In this document: in pieces, positions 61,805 to 64,000 of the stretch
How the letters are laid out: the number at the start of each line of letters is the position of its first letter
How positions within the stretch are numbered: the stretch's first letter is position 1
Origin: Bacteroidota bacterium
Lineage (GTDB): Bacteria; Bacteroidota; Bacteroidia; Chitinophagales; Saprospiraceae
DNA length: 64,000 bases
Assembly (NCBI GenBank): GCA_016124585.1
Contig: WGNL01000024.1
Span: 121,710-185,709, forward strand
Direction of reading: 5' to 3'
Notes under the pieces: model-generated
What the model saw: the letters and a program-made list of their open reading frames with translations, nothing else
Told to the model about the DNA's origin: nothing
The model's database searches: none
Position numbers and translations under genes: made by a program

Positions 61805-62590
61805 ATGAAAAAATTGTTGTTTTTAGTTTTACTTACGGTTTCCGTCTTTTCCTGTAAAGATGATGATCAGCCCACTACGCCTTCCACCAGTGTAAATCTG
61901 AATTTTACAGCCAATTATGATGGGAATCCTTTAGTGATGTACACAGCTTATGATTACCCAGATGGCGCTAAAATCCGGTTTCAAAATTTTAATTTTTTTG
62001 TCTCCAATATCACATTGCTAGGAGAAGGAGCAACGCCTGACTACCAGCTTTCAGAGGTAGAATACTTTGATTTTAAAAATAATTTGGACCTGACAGCAGC
62101 TCAGCAACCTCAAACCCGTACCTACGAAAAAGTACCACTTGGAACATACAAGGGTATTCAAATCGACTTTGGTGTGCCAGCCAGTCTGAACAATGCGGAT
62201 GCTGGCAAACTTGACAGCAGCAACCCGCTTCGGCAGGAATTTGCCAGCCATTTTTGGAGTGATTGGGGCAGTTATATTTTTATGAAACTGGAAGGGATTT
62301 ACGACCTGAACAACGACGGCGTTTTCAACCAAAGCGACCAAGGTTTTGAGCACCACCCAGGTACAGATGCCGTTATGACTTCTGTTACAAAACTGAAATC
62401 ATTTACACTGGAAAAAGGGCAAGTTTTTGACCTTGACCTCGTGGCTGATGCTTTGCAAATCTATTTAGACAATAATACGCCTTTGGATTTGTCCGATGCA
62501 AGCAATTCAAACACACAGACAGCCAGCAGCATGCCACTGGCCATTGAATTGATGAGCCATTGGGAAACTGCCTTGAGTATTGGAAACTAA
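61805..62590 (+). CDS. MbnP-family lipoprotein
   Basis: 261 residues. Signal peptide with lipobox FSCKDDD. MbnP-type domain: FNFFVSNITLLGEGATP, VPLGTYKGIQIDFGVPASLN, then the tryptophan-rich FWSDWGSYIFMKLEG and a C-terminal LDLVADALQIYLDNNTPLD. MbnP proteins bind copper and are modified at a tryptophan by the dihaem enzyme MbnH; the downstream gene encodes such an enzyme. Whether this Trp is the modified one is inference. Gap to the next gene is 65 bp. Confidence 0.8.
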   Translation: MKKLLFLVLLTVSVFSCKDDDQPTTPSTSVNLNFTANYDGNPLVMYTAYDYPDGAKIRFQNFNFFVSNITLLGEGATPDYQLSEVEYFDFKNNLDLTAAQQPQTRTYEKVPLGTYKGIQIDFGVPASLNNADAGKLDSSNPLRQEFASHFWSDWGSYIFMKLEGIYDLNNDGVFNQSDQGFEHHPGTDAVMTSVTKLKSFTLEKGQVFDLDLVADALQIYLDNNTPLDLSDASNSNTQTASSMPLAIELMSHWETALSIGN

Positions 62591-62655
62591 TGATATTATT
62601 GCCCCTTTCAAATATGAAAAAATGATTTCTTGAGAACTTCAATCGCTGTGTTATT

Positions 62656-63777
62656 ATGAAGAAAATAAGCTTGTTTTTGTCGGTTTTGATAATTGGGTTT
62701 GCTTCTTGCAAGGATGACGATGCAGGTATGACAGCGAAGGGAGAAGATTTGACAAATATCGTTTACGACCCAACTCCGCATACTTTGACCATTCCTCCTG
62801 GATTGCCTTCAATGGATATTTCTGCTGATAACCCTTTGACTGATGAAGGAATTGAACTGGGTCGGCGTTTGTTTTACGACCCAATTTTATCCAAAGACAG
62901 CACAATTTCATGTAGCAGTTGCCATAAGCTTACAAGTAGTTTCAATGATACGGAGGCGATTAGCCCTGGTGTTGGAGGTTTACTTGGTACACGTAGTTCG
63001 ATGTCGCTCATCAATGTAGGATTTCAGATAAAAGGACTTTTTTGGGATGGTCGCTCACCGACTTTGGAAGACCAAGCGCTCCATCCCGTAGAAAATCCTG
63101 TGGAGATGGCTGAAATTTGGGACGATGTAGAAGTGAAATTGCAACGGCACCCTGATTATAAAATTCGGTTCCGTGAAGCTTTCGGCATTAGCAACACAAC
63201 TGAAATTACAAGAGGTCTGGCTTCGAAAGCGATTGCGCAGTTCGAACGGACACTTATCAGTGCCAATGCTCGATACGATAAGAAGAAATTTCAAAATGAC
63301 ACAGATCCATTTTTGATTTCAGACTTGGAATCGTTTGGTGAAAAAATATATTTCGATACTTTACAAGATGGGTATCCCAAAGGCCATTGTGCCCACTGTC
63401 ATGATGGAGGTGCATTGTACTCTTCTGAGGTTTATCGAAACAATGCCATCACGGAAGTTTCGTCTTTGAACGACTTTCCAGACAAAGGCTTAGGCGCCAT
63501 TACTGGCAATTTGACAGATAATGGGATGTTCAAATCACCTTCCCTTCGAAATATTGTACTTACTGCGCCTTACATGCATGATGGCCGATTCCAAACTCTG
63601 GAGGAAGTCATTGACCACTACAACTCTGGTGGCCATTTTGCAGATAATGTGGTCATAAACTCCATTACACAATTGAACCTAACGGACTATGATAAGCAAG
63701 CATTATTGGCTTTTTTGAATACTTTGACCGACACTAGTTACTATTCAAATCCAGCCTTTCAAAATCCGTTTGAATAA
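62656..63777 (+). CDS. MbnH/MauG/CcP-family dihaem peroxidase
   Basis: 373 residues with lipobox (FASCKDDD). Two c-type haem sites: CSSCH (about 86-90) and CAHCH (about 245-249). Family blocks: GIELGRRLFYDPILSKD, ALHPVENPVEMAEIWDDV, RGLASKAIAQFERTLIS, KSPSLRNIVLTAPYMHDGRF and LEEVIDHYNSGGH. Periplasmic lipoprotein that oxidises its target using peroxide or related oxidant. It follows the MbnP gene, the order known for MbnP-MbnH pairs, so the likely target is the upstream MbnP. A hairpin follows at 63802-63856. Confidence 0.85.
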   Translation: MKKISLFLSVLIIGFASCKDDDAGMTAKGEDLTNIVYDPTPHTLTIPPGLPSMDISADNPLTDEGIELGRRLFYDPILSKDSTISCSSCHKLTSSFNDTEAISPGVGGLLGTRSSMSLINVGFQIKGLFWDGRSPTLEDQALHPVENPVEMAEIWDDVEVKLQRHPDYKIRFREAFGISNTTEITRGLASKAIAQFERTLISANARYDKKKFQNDTDPFLISDLESFGEKIYFDTLQDGYPKGHCAHCHDGGALYSSEVYRNNAITEVSSLNDFPDKGLGAITGNLTDNGMFKSPSLRNIVLTAPYMHDGRFQTLEEVIDHYNSGGHFADNVVINSITQLNLTDYDKQALLAFLNTLTDTSYYSNPAFQNPFE

Positions 63778-63801
63778 CTGATTTTACAATTAGTTAATCC
63801 A

Positions 63802-63856
63802 AAGGGGTGCAAAATTGCGGGTGCTTTCGAGTGCATTTCGCAAATTTGCATCCCTT
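63802..63856 (+). terminator. Inverted repeat after the MbnH gene, possible terminator
   Basis: AAGGGGTGCAAAATTGCG (63802-63819) pairs with CGCAAATTTGCATCCCTT (63839-63856), 18 positions with two mismatches, followed by AATTTTT. Confidence 0.5.
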
Positions 63857-63911
63857 AATTTTTCGGCGGTGTATAAAATGTAAGGCTGGGTATAAAAATT
63901 AGTGGCATTCC

Positions 63912-64000
63912 GGAATGGTCATTATCTTAAAGTGACCAAACTACAAAGACTATGACGATATGTCCGGACTGCCACAGCCACAATGTTAAGAAAAATGGCC
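63912..64000 (+). mobile_element. Left end of an IS1-like element, cut by window
   Basis: About 40 bp before the transposase ATG lies GGTCATTATCTTAAAGTGAC plus C, whose ends (GGTCA / TGACC) are inverted; the terminal repeat may begin near 63912. The other end is outside the window, so the boundary is a guess. Confidence 0.45.
63952..64000 (+). CDS. IS1-like transposase (InsA-type) N-terminus, partial
   Basis: Sixteen codons are visible: MTICPDCHSHNVKKNG. The CPxC pair followed by S...KNG is the zinc-ribbon start of IS1-family InsA and related transposase N-terminal domains. It has no neighbour on the right within the window. Too short for a firm family call. Confidence 0.55.
   Translation, partial: MTICPDCHSHNVKKNG

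Noticed and set aside
1..64000. tRNA and rRNA genes
   Set aside because: No cloverleaf-like or rRNA-like conserved segments were noticed by eye; a tRNA search program could overturn this.

Overview
This 64 kb window looks like chromosomal DNA of a Bacteroidota bacterium, probably from the Saprospiria side of the phylum. The signs are a type IX secretion cargo protein with SprB-like repeats and a CHU_C tail, -7 promoter boxes of the TAnnTTTG type, many short-tailed lipoproteins, and FtsX/MacB permeases of the family that is expanded in this phylum. The genus is inferred, not shown.

Layout. (1) 2-985: 3' part of a GT4-like glycosyltransferase cut by the window edge; 998-1444: a small lipoprotein. 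(2) 1654-34967, all on the minus strand: one very large export locus. In transcription order it holds a sigma-54 response regulator, its histidine kinase, a MacA/HlyD-type adaptor, two MacB/LolD-type ATPases, a 71-residue membrane protein, and eleven full-length tandem FtsX/MacB-type permeases of about 800 residues each. Every permease-permease junction except two degenerate ones holds an 81-90 bp inverted-repeat element built from the word AATTGA(A/G). I number the permeases 1 to 11 in transcription order (29095 down to 1654). (3) 35136-41035: a ThuA / sugar dehydrogenase / PKD / cytochrome c / CBM fusion lipoprotein and an AT-rich multi-spanning membrane protein. (4) 41090-51659: housekeeping genes (etfBA, transaldolase, ruvB, icd) with a large PSD1-type cytochrome protein, two hypothetical secreted or lipoproteins, and a decayed gene made of 21-bp coiled-coil-like repeats. 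(5) 51759-60828: the type IX cargo protein, a BatE-like TPR/SH3 protein, an RpiB-family isomerase, a VOC protein, a small membrane protein, a sulfotransferase-like protein and a DUF58 protein. (6) 60845-63777: two MbnP-like lipoproteins and an MbnH/MauG-type dihaem peroxidase. (7) 63912-64000: the left end of an apparent IS1-like element.

How the parts work together. The regulator/kinase pair sits directly upstream of the adaptor gene. The 165 bp between kinase and adaptor hold a sigma-54-like -24/-12 element, two tandem direct repeats at about -88 to -120 that could be the enhancer site, and a perfect 8-bp hairpin at the predicted transcript start. One adaptor, two unlike ATPases and eleven permeases suggest an export machine with interchangeable permeases, or an expanding paralogue array; no TolC-type outer-membrane factor is present in the window.

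The second theme is a class of junction hairpins. Besides the permease array, the adaptor/ATPase, ATPase/ATPase, etfB/etfA, lipoprotein/ruvB and upstream-icd junctions carry the same architecture (word array, short centre, reverse-complement word array) made from different words. They abut start codons and cause several open reading frames to look N-terminally extended; I have moved those starts.
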